Of a stretch of DNA of 64,000 bases, positions 42,365 through 53,356 are shown in pieces. Source of the DNA: Silene latifolia (taxonomy: Eukaryota > Streptophyta > Magnoliopsida > Caryophyllales > Caryophyllaceae); contig NC_133536.1 in the NCBI RefSeq assembly GCF_048544455.1, positions 164,968,825 to 165,032,824 of the forward strand. The letters run 5' to 3'. The first letter of the stretch is position 1. The number at the start of each line of letters is the position of its first letter. The translations under genes and the position numbers were made by a program. The notes under the pieces are model-generated. The model was not told the DNA's origin and did not search any database. It saw nothing but the letters and a program-made list of their open reading frames with translations.

Positions 42365-42789
42365 TATTAAATATTAATGATCATCAAACTATTTGAATCA
42401 TTTACGGTTTATTTACATGGATTTATGTGTATTTGAAAGACAATACAATATCATTGAAAGTTACTCTAATATCCCCATCATCAATGAGTTTTATACGAAG
42501 GGGCGTAGTCAGAGTCGAGACCTCACTCTTCTTTTTTATAATTTTATCGTATAAATACACAAGCATATGTAATTTTCACTGATATATTTCTAGCTCAACC
42601 ACTACATAAACAAGCATATGTAATTGTATATAGCACATACAATTAGCTTTTAATGAGGATTGGAATTGTATTCTTTAGGTGTATATGTATGTAACCACAA
42701 ATTTCCTAGCTCAACCACTACATAAACCAGCTTTCTTTCTTATATGCTATATTGGCTAATATGTACTCTCATTCTCGATAAACGGTTAT

Positions 42790-45775
42790 TTTTAGTTTTG
42801 GGAGAGTATGGAATGTTTAATAAGTAATTTTACCAAAGTTGTTAATAGTGATAATGGAGATAGTTTAAATCGTCTATTCACAGCCAAACAGGTTAGGCGT
42901 GCCGTTTTTCATATGGGTGCCTATAAGTCCCCAGGACCTGATGGTATACCGGCTATCTTTTACCAAAAATGTTGGCATCTTATTAAAAAGGATGTCACTA
43001 AGGCCATTTTATCTGTGCTTAATTAGGGTATGGTGCTTAAGGAATTTAATCGAACCTTCATTACTTTGATCCCGAAATGTGATAGTCTGGAAGTGGTAGA
43101 TGACTATCGGCCTATTAGCTTGTGCAATATTTTTATGCGAATTGTTTCCAAATGTATCACTAATCGTTTGGCAAAGGTAATGGAGTTATCTGGTTGGGGA
43201 GTTTCAGAATGCCTTTGTACCTGGGAGGCATATTTCCGATAATGTCTTGTTAGCACACGAAGCTCTTCATAAGATTAACTCACATAAAAAAGGAAAGTAT
43301 GGCCGATTTGCTTTAACTTTAAGGCTGACATGAGTAAGGCATATGATCGGGTACGATGGGGTTTTGTTCAAGCAGTTTTTAGGAAATTGGGCATTCCAGA
43401 ACGAATGGTTAAGTTGATTATGAATTGTGTTACAACGGTGTCGTACCAGGTTCTGTTTAATGGGGCTCCATTACGATTGTTTAACCCTCAATATGGTCTA
43501 CGACAAGGAGACCCCTTATCTCCCTATCTTTTCGTCCTTTGTATGGAGGTTCTTTCATGCAGTTTGCTTAGGGCACAGTTAACCGGGGCGTTGACGGGCA
43601 TTCAACTAGGTGGTGGTGAACAACCACTAACTCACTTGTTTTTCACGGATAATGCGGTGTTTTTTTTACAAGATCAAGGGAATTCTTTTGAAACTTTAAA
43701 GGATATTTTGGATAAGTATTGCCGAGCATCGGGCCAGATTATGAATGAGGAAAAATCAGGGATTCTGTTTAGTCCTAGTACAACATTTAGAAGTAGCGAA
43801 AAGGTTTTAAATTTTTGAAGATAAAAGGCAATAAGGGTCTTGGAAAATATCTAGGATTACCGACTGATTTTCAGGGGTCCAAGAGGGAACTCTTTAAGGG
43901 TATTGTTGATATGGTTATGAAGCGTATTTCATCCTGGAATGGGATTTTTATCTCACCTGCGGGAAGGTTAACTCTTATTTCGTCTGTCCTATCAAATCTT
44001 TCAAACTACTTTCTATCGGCGTTTAAAATACCGGTAAGTGTGACCAATAGGATTAATTCGCTTTTGTCACATTTTTGGTGGCCTGGATGTAGAAAGGGCA
44101 ACCTGTTCATTGGTGTAGCCAAAAATTCCTAAGTTTACCGAAAAGAGAGGGCGGACTTGGCATTCGAAATATTGAATGTCTAAATAAGTCTATGTTGGCT
44201 AAGCATGCGTGGCGGATTATGCGTGGTGATGACACTTACTTCATACGTGTCTTCCGACAAAAATTGGTTGACAAGGGGTTTTGTAATGGTAATGTGATTC
44301 GAAAAAGTGGGACAAATTTATCATGGGGTGCTAGGAGTATTTTACAGGGACTGGTGTTCGTTCAACATCATGTGGGATGGAAGCCGGGTCTGGAGTCGGA
44401 ACTGAATATTTGGTTGAATAGATGGGTTTGTGGTGATTATCCGGAACCAAATGCCGGAGTATTGGGTTTGGAGCATATGGAGTTATGTAATTTAACGATT
44501 AAGGATTTAAGGTGTAATGGGTCAAATGTAAGCTGTAATGGGATGAATGTAAGCTGGAATGTACCTCTAATTCGGAATATTTTTTCGGATGCCTGTGCCA
44601 CACGTATCCTTGCTATTCCAATTGGTCGTACGCGGACACATGATGAAGTTTACTAGGTGCATAATAATGATGGGGATTATAGTGTCAAAAGTGGTTATGG
44701 GGTTCTTTTTGGTGAATTTATGGATAAAAGGGGACAATGAAAGATAAGTCAAGGCTGAATGATTATGACCGTCTTTTTTGTAGAAAGAAATTGTGGAGAC
44801 TTCCGGGGCCTCAAGTGTGGAAGATTCTGATATGGCGTATTATTACGAACTCCCTTTTAGTGGGTGGAAATTTTGCACGACGGAATATTGGGTTTGATTC
44901 GGGATGTAAGCTATGTAACAATGATGGCACGGTTATGGAAAATATGGAGCATTTGTTTCGTGATTGTCCTGTATCACGAAGACTTTGGGCTTCGTCTGAC
45001 ATTGGTATTCGAGCGACTCATGGGTCGAATCTGCCTATTGGAAAATGGATTATGGATTGGATTTCTTATTTGGTTAAGTTGAAGGAATCGGATGGTCGTG
45101 TGGTCAGGTTTCTTGCCACTCTTTGGTATTAATGGAGTATACGAAATCATATTCTATTCCAAGGGGTTTCTTTTCATCCGCAATTGTTTTTCCGGCTTTG
45201 GACTCAAGTTGTAGGGATGGTGGACAAGGCGTTGGACATGATTAAGAACAACAAGGAGAGTGATGGGCATGATGATTCGGGACAGCAGAATGAACAACTT
45301 ATTTGGATTCGGGAAAGCAAACTTGTTTGTTTTGTTGGTACCATTAGTGAGTGTACACACTTGCGAATTATGGTGGATGCTGGGTGGAAATCAATGGATA
45401 ATGCAGGAATAGAATGGGTCGTGTACTCTGAAATTGGGGAGCTTATTTTCAGGGCTAGAAGAAGTATTAGAGCTGAGTCAGCTTTACAGGCTGAAGGATT
45501 GGGGGTTCATGTGGTTCTGCTCTGGGCTATAGGTAGAGGGATTCGTCACTTGGAAGTCTCCTCGGACTGTCTTTCGCTTATTTGTTTTCTTGCAGGGATC
45601 TAGAAGCCTCATCAACATCTTGGGGATGTTCTAAGTGACATCCATGCTCTTGCTACTTCTTTCACTGTTTAGCTTTTAGTTATATTCATAGGACCTTTAA
45701 TAGTATTCCTCATGGTCTCGCATGTGAGGCCATGTTTAGTTAGGTATATTTCTATTTACAGTTGCCAAAAAAAAG
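42790..45775 (+). pseudogene. LINE-3: 5'-truncated L1 RT with RNase H domain
   Basis: The only plus-strand LINE. Reading starts in the RT fingers (KSPGPDGIPAIFYQKCW, near 42930), then DDYRPISLCN, FVPGRHISDN, ADMSKAYDRV, GLRQGDPLSPYLF, and at the catalytic site FFTDN where (F/Y)ADD is expected (about 43639-43655), so polymerase activity is lost. Then PAGRLTLISSVLSNLSNYF, a zf-RVT segment (CKLCNNDGTVMENMEHLFRDC, about 44910-44972), and an RNase H-like domain (VDAGWKSMDNAGIEWVV, ESALQAEGLGV, SDCLSLI, 45370-45600). It has several frameshifts (about 43190, 43310, 43816, 44130) and stops (43024, 44654). The 3' end is GTTGCC plus A8 at about 45775. No TSD found; endonuclease and ORF1 are missing. 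Confidence 0.85.
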
Positions 45776-46233
45776 TTTTTTTCGTGAATGACGTTTCAAA
45801 CAAAAATAAAAATGGCCCTGTTGGGTAAACAAACATATTAGATTAGATGAAATTAGTAAATTTCGATTAAATAGTAGTTTAACCGATGAAATATACTAAT
45901 TTCATTTGTTCGGTTAGTGTCATATTCATTCAGCATATTGGTCGGACACTACAATCAATACATATATATAAAGCATAAACTTTTCGAGCGATATTAAAGA
46001 GTCCAACTTTTTAAGAATTCTTAATAAGTGTAGATCTAGCTTTTTCCTCTTAATAATTTATTAGAAAATTCTCCTAATCAAAGTAGATCTAATAACTTAT
46101 GACAAATAATCCTAATAGAAGTAAATCTAATATTTTAGAAGAAGAAAAAATACTAATAGAAGTGGATCTAATAATTTATCGATTATTCTTTACTAACATA
46201 AGAATAGAAAAATAATCTTATAAAGAATATTTT
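45776..46233. other. AT-rich spacer with a degenerate tandem repeat
   Basis: No gene. About 46025-46175 has four imperfect copies of a roughly 45-bp unit around (A/G)AAGTAGATCTAATA. 45815-45960 begins GGCCCTGTTGGGTAAACA and may be a hAT-type MITE remnant. Confidence 0.4.
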
Positions 46234-46247
46234 TTTAAAAAATATTT

Positions 46248-46994
46248 TTTTTTTAGGTGAAATGTGAAAATTGTATTAATAATTAGGCAAGTTACATTAA
46301 CGTTCACCATACATCAAACCATGCTTAATCAAACTAGTACATTTAATGGACTAGAATAGGACTCTTTATCCAATCATGCTCTCTATGACTACCCATAAGT
46401 TGCACAAAGCCCCTCGCCCTTAAAGCTGTAAGGCTTTGAAGTTTCTTAAGCACACATTCAGGTCTACTCACTTTGTGCTCTACTCGACTGATATTCCTAC
46501 TATCCCAGATCAGGTAAATCAGTCCAGCAATAGCAGCCATTAGCACTTGCTTCTTCAACAATGATCTGCATCTCCACTGAATTAGCCACTCTACCACATT
46601 AGGTTGCCAAGGAGCAGGGAGCCACATCTGAACCAGACTTAGGCATCTCCTACTAAACCCACAATCAAAAAAACAGATGAGCTTTAGACTCATCAGCAGT
46701 CCCACAAAGAAAGCATAAGCCATCAGTCAACATACCAAACCTGCACATTCTATCTTTTGTTAGCAGACGATGATTGATGAACAGCCAATTAATAAAGGTG
46801 ACTTTAGGGAGAGCCACCCTATTCCATACATAAGAAAACCACTTAACCTTCTTGGGCTGAACCAGCAGCCACTGATAGCCATCCCGTGCAGTATAGCCAG
46901 GCCAGAGACCAGCAGTGAAACCAGGTGAAAGCTTGCTCTTAACTTTACACAGTTGACACCAAGACCAGCTGGAGTAACAAGGAGCTTGATAAAT
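46248..46994 (-). mobile_element. LINE-4: 5'-truncated L1 fragment
   Basis: About 750 bp on the minus strand with a T run at 46246-46254 (its A tail) and near-duplicate flanks TTTAAAAAATATTT (46234-46247) and TTTAAAAATATTT (46995-47007), a probable TSD with one indel. It encodes the ORF2 C-terminus: VKWFSYVWNRVALPKVTFIN, then CFLCGTADESKAHLFF continuing in another frame as DCGFSRRCLSL after a slip at the A7 run near 46670, ending at 46343. It resembles LINE-1 and LINE-2, not LINE-3. Confidence 0.82.
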
Positions 46995-47007
46995 TTTAAA
47001 AATATTT

Positions 47008-48164
47008 ATAAAGCAAAAAAAAGTCATATAATAAACGTACAAAAATGTTAAAATTGTATATTTTATAAACATAAATTAATCTTTGTGAGGAAAAAAACAC
47101 TTAATTTCTTACAAATATAAATATTGTCAAAAATCTAAGTTGTTCGATTTTAACTATATGGTGAAATTCGTTTAGTAATAAAGATAATTTTATTTAGAAA
47201 CTTTTTTGAATATTTAAAATATTTACAAAAGATTCGGGTTGGTAATTATAACCAAATCCGTAATGGAAAATGAGTTAGCGCCACCATCTCGGCGTCACCC
47301 TCTCACATGCAATAAGTGGGGGGTCCCAATAATAATGTGTACATCACAAACATGTGATGGGGGACCCCAATAGTAAAGGGTGCATATGAGAAGGTGGCGC
47401 CGAGATTGGGCACCACCCGGTGGCGCCGTATCATTATCCGTCTGTAATTGTCTTACAAAAACCTTAGGAAAAAGCTGAACTTTATTTAAAAAAATAAATA
47501 CTTAATGAAAAAGTAACATGTCATAATAGGAACAAAAAGAGGTAAAGAATGACATTTACTTAGCATTTGACACAGAAAAATTTATACAATGATAGTATTA
47601 GAAATAAACAATTTCAACGATTGCATGAAATCGTTTTAACTCTGACTTTCTATAACGTATCAAATGTGTATGATTAGATTACCAATAATATTGACATAAG
47701 ATTAAAAAAATTGAGCTACCATTTAAAAATATTAAATAACTCTCATATCGATTTTGTCAAATGAGCCAAAAAAATAAATACAAATGAACAAAGTCATGAA
47801 TTTCGATTTTATGCGGACTAATATTTCAAGAACCAACTAACTATGAATAAATCAGTGTAAATATATATACAAATTGTGATAACTATATATAATATACTAT
47901 TATATCACCGATTTTTTTTTCAAACTGGTTTCAAATTCATATCAAATCCATAATAGTAGTTAAAAATGTATTGAACTGCCAAATATATAAAATTATGTGG
48001 TTAGATCAATTTTTACTTTCTAAATTCCAATTCTCCTATGTGTTTTTATTCACTTAACTATTTACCGCGGTTTGCGAATGGCTGGTTATTACTTTGCCAT
48101 GTATTGATTGTATATTTAAAAGTGCAATAGTTTTTACGGTAGCTTTCAAAGGTGTTTTTTTTTT
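47008..48164. other. AT-rich intergenic DNA with a GC-rich foldback
   Basis: No gene. 47275-47432 stands out: GCGCCACCATCTCGGCG on the left and its approximate complement (GGCGCCGAGATTGGG...GGTGGCGCC) on the right form an imperfect foldback of about 160 bp, probably a MITE. No clear TSD was found. Confidence 0.5.
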
Positions 48165-48682
48165 GGGGAAATTTCCATTTTGTTCCATGAGGTTTGGGTT
48201 AATTCCACTTTAGTGCCATGGGATTTGCGTAATTCCACTTTAGTGTCCTAAGGTTTCGACTGCTTCCACTTTGTTAACCGGAGTTTTGAATAAAATTTCA
48301 TTTTGGTGGCCTAAAATATTTAATAGTCAACTTTTATCTTAAGTAATTATATTTTCAATAAAATAAAGTGCAAAATTGGATATTAAACTACATACAAAAT
48401 AGTAATATTGCAAAAAATGTCAGATTTGTTATGTTCAAAATATTTTTTTAGTATCCCTCCATTATTTTTTATCTTCTTATTTCAATAAAATTCTCTCACA
48501 TATATTAGAGAAGTGGTCGGAGAGATAAAAGATGATGGAGGGAATATGAAATATTAAGAATGTTATGTATAGGTCACTTAAGTGGGAAGTAGACCTCAAG
48601 GCACCATAGTGGAATTGTGCAAACTTCAGGGCACTAAAGTGAAATTAGGCTAAACCTTAGGCCACCAAAGTGAAAATAATCA
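48165..48682. mobile_element. Long-TIR element with subrepeats (MULE-like), with nested MITE
   Basis: The left side (48165-48315) and right side (48575-48682) are imperfect inverted copies. The left arm contains about four tandem units of 30-33 nt, each around TTCCACTTTAGTG(C)C. T-rich flanks prevent a TSD call. Inside, 48446-48546 is a smaller foldback (ATCCCTCCATTATTTTTTATC and its complement GATAAAAGATGATGGAGGGA), a Stowaway-like MITE nested in the element. Confidence 0.6.
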
Positions 48683-50390
48683 TTTTTTTTTTTTTTGTTA
48701 ATGGTTAACTATGGGGTATCCCATAAGGGTTTAGTTGAATATAAAGTACTCTTTAGTGTAATAAATTAGGTCAAACTTAAGAGTTTGAACTTAAGATAAA
48801 AAAACCTAATTGCATATATATTGGTTAAGAAGTGAAACGATTGTACGTATATATTTAGTAATTTGAAGCAATTTTTTTAAAATTGAAACTCTTTCTGAAA
48901 ATTTGTTCATTTTGTTATTATAAATAAAGAGTAGAATAACAATGTAAGATAATGAGACTTGATTTTGTGAATAGATAACATTTCAAATAAACATAAATGA
49001 ATTATAGTAATTTTAATAGAATTAATATAAAACTAATCGACTTTAAGAGTAGTATATAATATCCTACTCCCTCGAATCTACACAAAACCCCTGATTTGTG
49101 ATTTATTTTTTGCAGGTCAAACTTTGAAAAATTTGACCGTTAATTCACTTAAAAATATATCTCACATCTAAAAAATTAAATTTCGTATTACATATTTTAC
49201 ATGAAGTTCATAGGGAACAACCAGCCTTAATGGTTAATAGTCAAAAACAAATTTTTATTGTTTAGAGATCTAACAAAAATCCTCCAAACAGGCTACATAT
49301 ATAATTGAGATACATGTTGTTTTTCGTACCACCATTCAACATTTACACGGTCGTATGCTTACAAAATGGAATATTCGTAAATGTTGTAAGTTAATCTAAT
49401 TTGAGAATCTTATAAAATCGGCCTCAGTTATCATGTGTTCATTTTATAGAATTAAACCACATTTTTGGGAATGGCGTTTTAAATTAACTAAAATCGGTGG
49501 TGCATACAACTATAAAAATAGGTAATTACATTATACAACTGTATCTTCGGATTCTATACAACTGATATAATTAATACCAAAAGGAGTAGCTTTATTTTAA
49601 GTTAAAGGGACTGATGATCCATCAATAATCAACCCAAAAGTTTTTTATGTTCCGATTTTCAAGATTGTTGGACATTTTTTTATCAACTTAATTGACTTCT
49701 ACTATCAAAGCATGACAATGTAAACCGATGTTTGCAATTTGTTGTTCAACAAATTCTTAGAACATTCAATATGCATATTGTTAAAGATGATCCTAATGGG
49801 AGTCTCATGCATTCTATGTAACAGAATCACATATATTTTTGTACTGTTGTTTAGAGACTACTAATTTTATTGGAATTTAGTATGGATTTGATTTTACGAG
49901 AAGGTATATAAAGAGCAAAACACTCTCTTAATTAATTGTAGATAATCGAGGAAAACTTTTGCTATAGGAGATCTAACATTGCTCTAAACACACTAAACAT
50001 AGATAATTATGATACTTGTTGCTTTACGTAAAACCATTTAGTTTTACGTAGTTGTTATAGGTTAAAATAATTTGCAAAATTCATAAAGGTATGTCTCAGT
50101 TATTAAGGGCGATTCATTTGGTGAGCTGTACTATATTTATGGAGATAATGTTTTGTATTTAATTAAAACCAGTGATACCTATAATAATAATGGAAAAACT
50201 AATTATATACTCTTACCATGTTACTTTATGTTTTACAACTGAATTGATAACTACTAAATGACAAAACTCCTATGCAAAAGCACTAATAGTTCATTGATCA
50301 ACTATACTAACCACGAACTTTTGTTTATCAATGATTTAAACATAATTGAATTTTTTTTATCAACTATAGAATATATTTATACAGATGACC
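48683..50390. other. AT-rich DNA, probably Helitron-derived in part
   Basis: No gene. 49780-49810 (GATGATCCTAATGGGAGTCT) looks like a decayed version of the sequence just before the hairpin at 50384-50405 (GATGACCCTAATGAGAGCCC), so two related Helitron 3' ends may lie here. A MITE-like end CTCCCTCGAATCTACACAAA occurs near 49070. The 5' end of the Helitron was not found. Confidence 0.35.
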
Positions 50391-50430
50391 CTAATGAGAG
50401 CCCCGTGCATCGCACGGGCTTTTCAACTAG
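50391..50430 (+). mobile_element. Helitron-like 3' terminus
   Basis: CCCGTGC-ATC-GCACGGG forms a 7-bp hairpin (50402-50418), followed after nine bases by CTAG (50427-50430) and then T. A GC hairpin shortly before CTRR, with insertion between A and T, is the hallmark of Helitron 3' ends. No Rep/helicase is seen, so it would be non-autonomous. Confidence 0.55.
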
Positions 50431-50474
50431 TTTTTGAATATGCTACTAATATATTGAGTTTATATACATGAAAG

Positions 50475-51324
50475 TAGGGATGGCAGTGGGTCGGGGACCC
50501 GACCCAGACCCTGAGGGTCGGACCCTAATGGGTCGGGTATGAGTCTCATTTTTTCAGACCCAATGGGTATGGGCCGGGTATGGGTCTTAAGTAAATATTT
50601 TGGGTCTGGGTCCGGGTCTAAGTTATGAGACCCATACCCGACCCTTAGACCCTTTATTAAAAAAAATCAAATCAAAATCACAACTTTTCTGAATTCATAC
50701 TGGCAGACTGTAGAAACCCAACTAAAGTCTCTTTCTCTTCCCTCATCCCATAAAGTGATAAAACCCAACCAAACTCTTCTGACAATACCAACACTCCACC
50801 ACTGACACAAGGAAACCACCACCACAACACTGATACACGACTGACAACCACCTCTCTAATTGGCGGCGACCGACAACCACCATTAACGGCAGCCAGCGAC
50901 GGTTAGATGGAGACGGCTATCAAGTACGATATTGATTTTTGGGTTCCGAGTTTGATTCTTTCACATGTATTTGGAGGTAAAATTAATTTAGATCTTCTTT
51001 GTCTTTCTAAATCTCTTTGTATGTATATTGGATTTGGTAGTGTACAATAGAGATTATTAATAAACTCATAATGTTAAAGTAGTATGAATTTTTTTTTAAT
51101 ATTATAGACCCCATAGGTGTTAATCCTGTTATTAAAGTGGCTGAAAGTCGGATCCGCGGGTAGACCCAGACCCGACCCTTACCCATAGGGTCCGGGTATG
51201 GATCCTCAAATTTTAGACCCTTGCGGGTCTGGGTCAGGTACGGGTCCAAAGGGAAAATCTCGGGTCCGGGTCCGGGTTTGGGTCTGGGTGGACCCGACCC
51301 AGACCCTACCCATTGCCATCCTTA
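50475..51324. mobile_element. Non-autonomous hAT element
   Basis: 850 bp. Ends TAGGGATGGCAGTGGGTC and, from the right, TAAGGATGGCAATGGGTA; exact 8-bp TSD CATGAAAG (50467-50474, 51325-51332), as expected for hAT. Both subterminal regions are dense in GGGTC/GACCC words that could act as transposase sites. The interior has no transposase frame. It sits inside a further AT-rich element with a GGCTTTGTTT-type end near 51470. Confidence 0.88.
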
Positions 51325-51563
51325 CATGAAAGTGGTAGATTTGACATATAATATCCTAATTACCAAACACGTTTTTTAAATTCTGCTAATTTATATGATA
51401 GTTAAACCTACTACTAAAATCTCACACTCATATTCCGCTAAAGCCATCTACTTCAACCGTTTGCGAAACAAAGCCAATTACTAATAGATTCATAGAAAAA
51501 ATACATAACAACAATCAAACGTTTGGATAATCTTCCGATAATAATCCACTTTGTTTCTTGTAC

Positions 51564-51751
51564 TGTTATGAAATATTATATTATAGTATTATATGGATGT
51601 CCATATCTTAAAATATTTTAGAGTGTATTATCTTATGAAAACCCTACCTCATTGTATGCGTATATATATACCCCCTCATAATAGAATAAGATACAGTTCT
51701 GTCTCTCTCTAACTTCTCTCTATCATTTTCTCCTCTCTTTATTTCACAACA
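51564..51751 (+). repeat. Copia-3 5' LTR (short)
   Basis: TGTTATGAAATA...TTTCACAACA, 188 bp, followed by CGTTATTAGCACGAG. TATATATATAC near 51660 may be its TATA region. The 3' LTR was not found and should lie beyond the right edge, because Athila-C interrupts the element at 56844. Confidence 0.65.
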
Positions 51752-51766
51752 CGTTATTAGCACGAG
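51752..51766 (+). other. Copia-3 primer-binding site (internal tRNA-iMet type)
   Basis: CGTTATTAGCACGAG directly after the LTR. The motif ACGTTATCAGCACGA after short Copia LTRs is thought to pair with an internal part of initiator tRNA-Met. One base differs here. Confidence 0.6.
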
Positions 51767-52324
51767 TCTTAAGCAACTGAGCGCAAGGGAATTAATTGTC
51801 TTGAGGGGGTTCATATCATATCTAATTATTTTATTTCCGCTAATTAAGGATGATACTGTTTTATTGTTGGAAAGTCTCAATTAATTGTGATGCGTATTTC
51901 ATTAACAAGGTATGTTCTCGTATACAATTTATCTTTGCAAATTGAAATCGGGTTATCAAGAGACAAGAATTTTTGTTTCGTTTCTACCTTATTGTTGATA
52001 AATGTTATAGCGTGTTTGGTATCTCACAACTACATACGTAGATAATTTTTCATCCATATTTTGACAATTGCATCGTTAATTATGAATTGTTTCATCTATT
52101 CATATATATTGATATGCATGCTTTAATAATTATTTTACTATTATGAACAATCATGGATAGTGTTTTTTTTTTTGGGTGCTAATAGTGGATATTATTATTG
52201 GGTTTGGTGGACATAATTGGTAGTTTGGTACGACGTTCCTATTTAGCCCTTTTTCTATCCATGGGGGTTTGTATTTCGATATTTCTAAACCTAAATAATT
52301 CAAGTCCACGAATCATATCTAATA

Positions 52325-53354
52325 CTTCATCCATACCACACCAATGTTAACATTGACTTTTTCACACTTGTCGAGACACGTTTTGCAACGTGAATATCTT
52401 TAGTTACACATTATTAAAAATTATAAAAATTTGATTTTCTTATAGCATTCATGACGATAAATCAAACAAGATCTCACATGACTATATTTTGTCCTATAGA
52501 TTAAGAATAGGATTTTTTGTGAAACACAACCTTTTAAAAAAACTTTTTGTGAAACATTACCTTTAAAAACAAAAATTGTAAAACACAACCTTAAAAAACC
52601 AAAAAGTTGCGAGACACTACTTTTTGGACGGATTCCGTCAGCTTTATTCATTTCCGATGTCATAATAGCTCGCTCGCACATGCTATGTTTATTTGACTTT
52701 TTATGTTTTTTTTTTTTTTTTTTTCCCTCCAATTAATCCCCTCTTTCTTAATTCCCCCCCCGGTAAAAGCTCCCTCCCTCTTTATCTCACTGTCTCCACT
52801 TCACCACTTTCCTGTCTCAATTTTTTTTCTAAATAGCCTTCTCTTTTTTTTTTTTTTTCACAATGTTCAGTGACAGTTCAAAATCTTCGCCAACATCGCA
52901 TCTTAAATGTCGTTATGGCATTCCTGCTGCCTTAAAACTTTACGGAAAAAAATCAAGGAAGAAGGTTTCTAACATGTAAAAATTTGAGATTTTTTAAGGT
53001 GATTTCAGATCTAATTAAGTGAAATAAAATTGAAGGAAGAGTTTGGACATCACACATTCACATGTGATAGAGTAATTGATATTTTTGGTGCACTTATAGC
53101 GTATTTAATGGCGAGTTATCATCAGATTTTTATTAATTTGGTCAAACTTCGGCCTAAAAGTAGTGTTTTGCAACTTTTTTGTTTTTAAAGGTTGTGTTTT
53201 ACAATTTTTGTTTTTAAAGGTAGTGTTTCGCAAAGAGTTTTTTTTTTAAAGGTTGTGTTTCACAAAAAATCCTTAAGAATAATATCAAAGATTCCCTACG
53301 ACCATGAATAGTGCCAAGATTTTCAATGTTATCATTGGTGTGGTATGGAGGGAG
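52325..53354. mobile_element. Stowaway-like MITE interrupted by a MULE
   Basis: Ends CTTCATCCATACCACACCAA (left) and CTCCCTCCATACCACACCAA (complement of right), TA on both sides (52323-52324, 53355-53356). Without the 763-bp insertion and its TSD it would be about 258 bp, normal for this class. It lies in the leader/gag zone of Copia-3. Confidence 0.82.
52510..53272. mobile_element. Non-autonomous MULE with subrepeat TIRs
   Basis: 763 bp with an exact 9-bp TSD TTAAGAATA (52501-52509, 53273-53281). The TIR begins GGATTTTTTGTGAAACACAA and extends about 110 bp, made of four tandem units of about 30 nt starting GTGAAACACAACC, GTGAAACATTACC, GTAAAACACAACC and GCGAGACACTAC. The interior is pyrimidine-rich and non-coding. 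Confidence 0.88.
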
Positions 53355-53356
53355 TA

